From Leeuwenhoekiella nanhaiensis (GTDB taxonomy: Bacteria > Bacteroidota > Bacteroidia > Flavobacteriales > Flavobacteriaceae), in contig NZ_KZ319289.1 in NCBI RefSeq assembly GCF_002744755.1, forward strand, positions 1 through 64,000: a stretch of 64,000 nucleotides of DNA, read 5' to 3'. This document shows positions 62,647 to 64,000 of the stretch, piece after piece. The notes under the pieces were generated by a model, which was not told where the DNA came from, searched no databases, and saw only the letters and a program-made list of their open reading frames with translations. The number at the start of each line of letters is the position of its first letter. Position 1 is the stretch's first letter. Made by a program: the position numbers and the translations under genes.

Positions 62647-63366
62647 TTGAATTTCTATAACTCGATCATATTCTTATTATTTCTTAATGTTGCTCTTGGT
62701 TTAGCTCAAAAATCTTCATTGGAAAGCACCTATTACGAACTTTTTGATTCGAATATAGGTCCTGAAAATACTAATCTTTATAAAGGCACCGTATACACTT
62801 CAAAGTACAGAAGTATAAATGAATTCACTCCAAGGCTTTATTTTGATTACATTGATGGGTCAATACTTTATGATGGTCAATGGTATTTCAGAGTGTCAAT
62901 CAATTATAATGTTTATGACGATCTTATCTTGATGCGTCTGCCGATGGCTTCCAGAAATGTTTTAGTACAGCCATTGCAACAGCAAGTTGAATGTTTTCGC
63001 TTGGAGGATAGATTTTTTGTGCATATTGACTGGGAAGAATTAAAAGGTTTTTACGAGCAGCTTGTTCAATTTGAAGATTTGGATTTAGGTCTTTATAGAA
63101 AACTTAGAAAAAATCGCAATGATAAAAATAATAAAGTATACGAGTATTCAGAATTCAATGATCGAAAACCTATTTATTACCTTAAGTACGATGGAAAATA
63201 TTACAATTTGAAAAGTTATAAAATTCTGAAGCAACTTTTTCCACAGCTAAGCGAAGTTATTGTTCAGGGGCATAAAGAAAGTCGAAATTTATCAAAAGTA
63301 GATGTTGCAGCTTATTATTCTCGACTTCTACAAATCATTTATAAAAATATTTCGATACACTCTTAA
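62647..63366 (+). CDS. exported protein next to an STN receptor
   Basis: Protein of 239 residues from a TTG at 62647. Signal peptide cleaved near LGLAQ. The mature protein has a beta-rich N-terminal half (NYNVYDDLILMRLP) and a basic C-terminal half with repeated Lys/Tyr patterns. No known domain. Its stop touches the ATG of the STN-receptor gene with no gap, so the two are surely co-transcribed and likely work at the outer membrane together. Confidence 0.65.
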   Translation: MNFYNSIIFLLFLNVALGLAQKSSLESTYYELFDSNIGPENTNLYKGTVYTSKYRSINEFTPRLYFDYIDGSILYDGQWYFRVSINYNVYDDLILMRLPMASRNVLVQPLQQQVECFRLEDRFFVHIDWEELKGFYEQLVQFEDLDLGLYRKLRKNRNDKNNKVYEYSEFNDRKPIYYLKYDGKYYNLKSYKILKQLFPQLSEVIVQGHKESRNLSKVDVAAYYSRLLQIIYKNISIHS

Positions 63367-64000
63367 ATGAAGAAACTTCTATCTCTTTTAGTCTATATAT
63401 TTTTTCTGCAAGTACTGGAAGCGCAAACAGCAACAGAAATGGTACATGTAACATCCAAAGAGCAGTCTCTATTTGATATTTTTGAATCTATTGAATCACA
63501 GGTAGAAGTTTCTTTTTTTTATGCAGATTCTTGGATAGAAGGTGTGACTGTGACCGGAGATTTTAAAGGAACTCTGTATAATGTGCTTTCCGGTATTTTG
63601 GAAGATACGCCCCTAAATTTTTTCATAACTCAGGACAGGAGGGTCATCATAACCAAAAACAATTTAATATATAGCTCCCTGCCAGAAGGTTTTTTTTCAA
63701 AACAAAAAGATAGTATTCAAGTTTTAGCATTAGAACAACCTCGAGCAGACCCATTTTTTTATGATAGTCAAAAAATAGAGGATACACGATTTGTTAATAC
63801 CGTTCGTATCGGCAAAGAAGTTCTCGGTCGTACCAAGCAGTCTTACACGGTTTCTGGGATAGCAATTAATCAGGATAGTGGCAACCCCCTTCAGGATCTC
63901 TCTATTCTTGTTGAAGATCTCGGTATTGGCACGAGCACTGATGAGAATGGGTATTATGAAATAAACCTACCGCAGGGAGAGCACACTGTTAAGTCAAGTT
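63367..64000 (+). CDS. STN/CarboxypepD_reg-domain receptor, cut by the window edge
   Basis: Open to the window end (211 residues seen). Signal peptide ends near LEAQT. Residues of about 25-100 match a secretin/TonB N-terminal (STN) domain (LFDIFESIESQVEVSFFYADSW, in part). From about 153 a CarboxypepD_reg-like beta-sandwich begins (VSGIAINQDSGNPLQDLSILVEDLGIGTSTDENGYYEI, in parts). The rest is probably a TonB-dependent or related outer-membrane protein. The start is immediate after the previous stop. Confidence 0.75.
   Translation, partial: MKKLLSLLVYIFFLQVLEAQTATEMVHVTSKEQSLFDIFESIESQVEVSFFYADSWIEGVTVTGDFKGTLYNVLSGILEDTPLNFFITQDRRVIITKNNLIYSSLPEGFFSKQKDSIQVLALEQPRADPFFYDSQKIEDTRFVNTVRIGKEVLGRTKQSYTVSGIAINQDSGNPLQDLSILVEDLGIGTSTDENGYYEINLPQGEHTVKSS

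Overview
The window is a stretch of a Bacteroidota chromosome, almost certainly a (probably marine) Flavobacteriaceae member. The evidence is a complete bat (MoxR/VWA) aerotolerance cluster, a PorZ type IX secretion component next to recO, many short lipoproteins with a Cys lipobox, TonB-dependent and STN-domain receptors, TAnnTTTG-like -7 promoter elements and no Shine-Dalgarno signals. The genus cannot be fixed from the sequence. I see no tRNA, rRNA, CRISPR array or intact insertion sequence.

Layout. 0-2.4 kb: 3-hydroxyanthranilate dioxygenase and an ALDH7-type aldehyde dehydrogenase. 2.4-5.4 kb (minus): a collagen-like lipoprotein and a zinc-ribbon/SPFH pair resembling Bacillus YdjG/YdjI. 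5.7-10.5 kb: an HhH membrane protein, a PPP phosphatase overlapping an AlbA_2 gene, a four-helix (S23-type) gene flanked by an inverted repeat, an SDR and a DUF4382 lipoprotein. 10.6-19.9 kb: the bat operon (MoxR, DUF58, extra membrane protein, BatA, BatB, BatC, BatD, BatE). 20-22.7 kb: small exported protein, beta carbonic anhydrase, SulP transporter. 22.8-32.7 kb: housekeeping (cvpA, pheS, gpsA, nadD-gmk-yicC) mixed with small lineage genes, including a CREST/ceramidase-like membrane protein and a small nucleotidyltransferase pair. 32.8-34.5 kb: an M43-type metalloprotease lipoprotein and a small unknown gene.

34.5-46.3 kb is the metabolic core: two divergent operons that together look like a 3-keto-glycoside pathway. 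One strand has two DUF1080 lipoproteins, two TIM-barrel isomerase-like proteins, a Gfo/Idh/MocA oxidoreductase and an NHS-type transporter. The other has a GMC dehydrogenase with a putative Fe-S cysteine cluster, its gluconate-dehydrogenase-subunit-3-like partner and a Tat-exported TIM barrel. A GH37 trehalase and an azurin follow. The proposed logic is periplasmic or cytoplasmic oxidation of glycosides at C3, cleavage by DUF1080 enzymes, and onward isomerisation or reduction.

46.4-59.7 kb: hydrolase, thioesterase, EamA transporter, ArsC-like protein, DinB, DUF3298 lipoprotein, cystathionine gamma-synthase-type enzyme, an outer-membrane protein, gdhA, porZ, recO and a TonB-dependent receptor. 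59.7-64 kb is visibly more AT-rich and accessory: two overlapping lipoprotein genes (the first with an HExxH motif), then a second copy of the last 56 codons of the TonB receptor that differs only at silent positions, then an exported protein and an STN-domain receptor running off the end. The duplicated receptor tail is the clearest sign of recent DNA exchange in the window.
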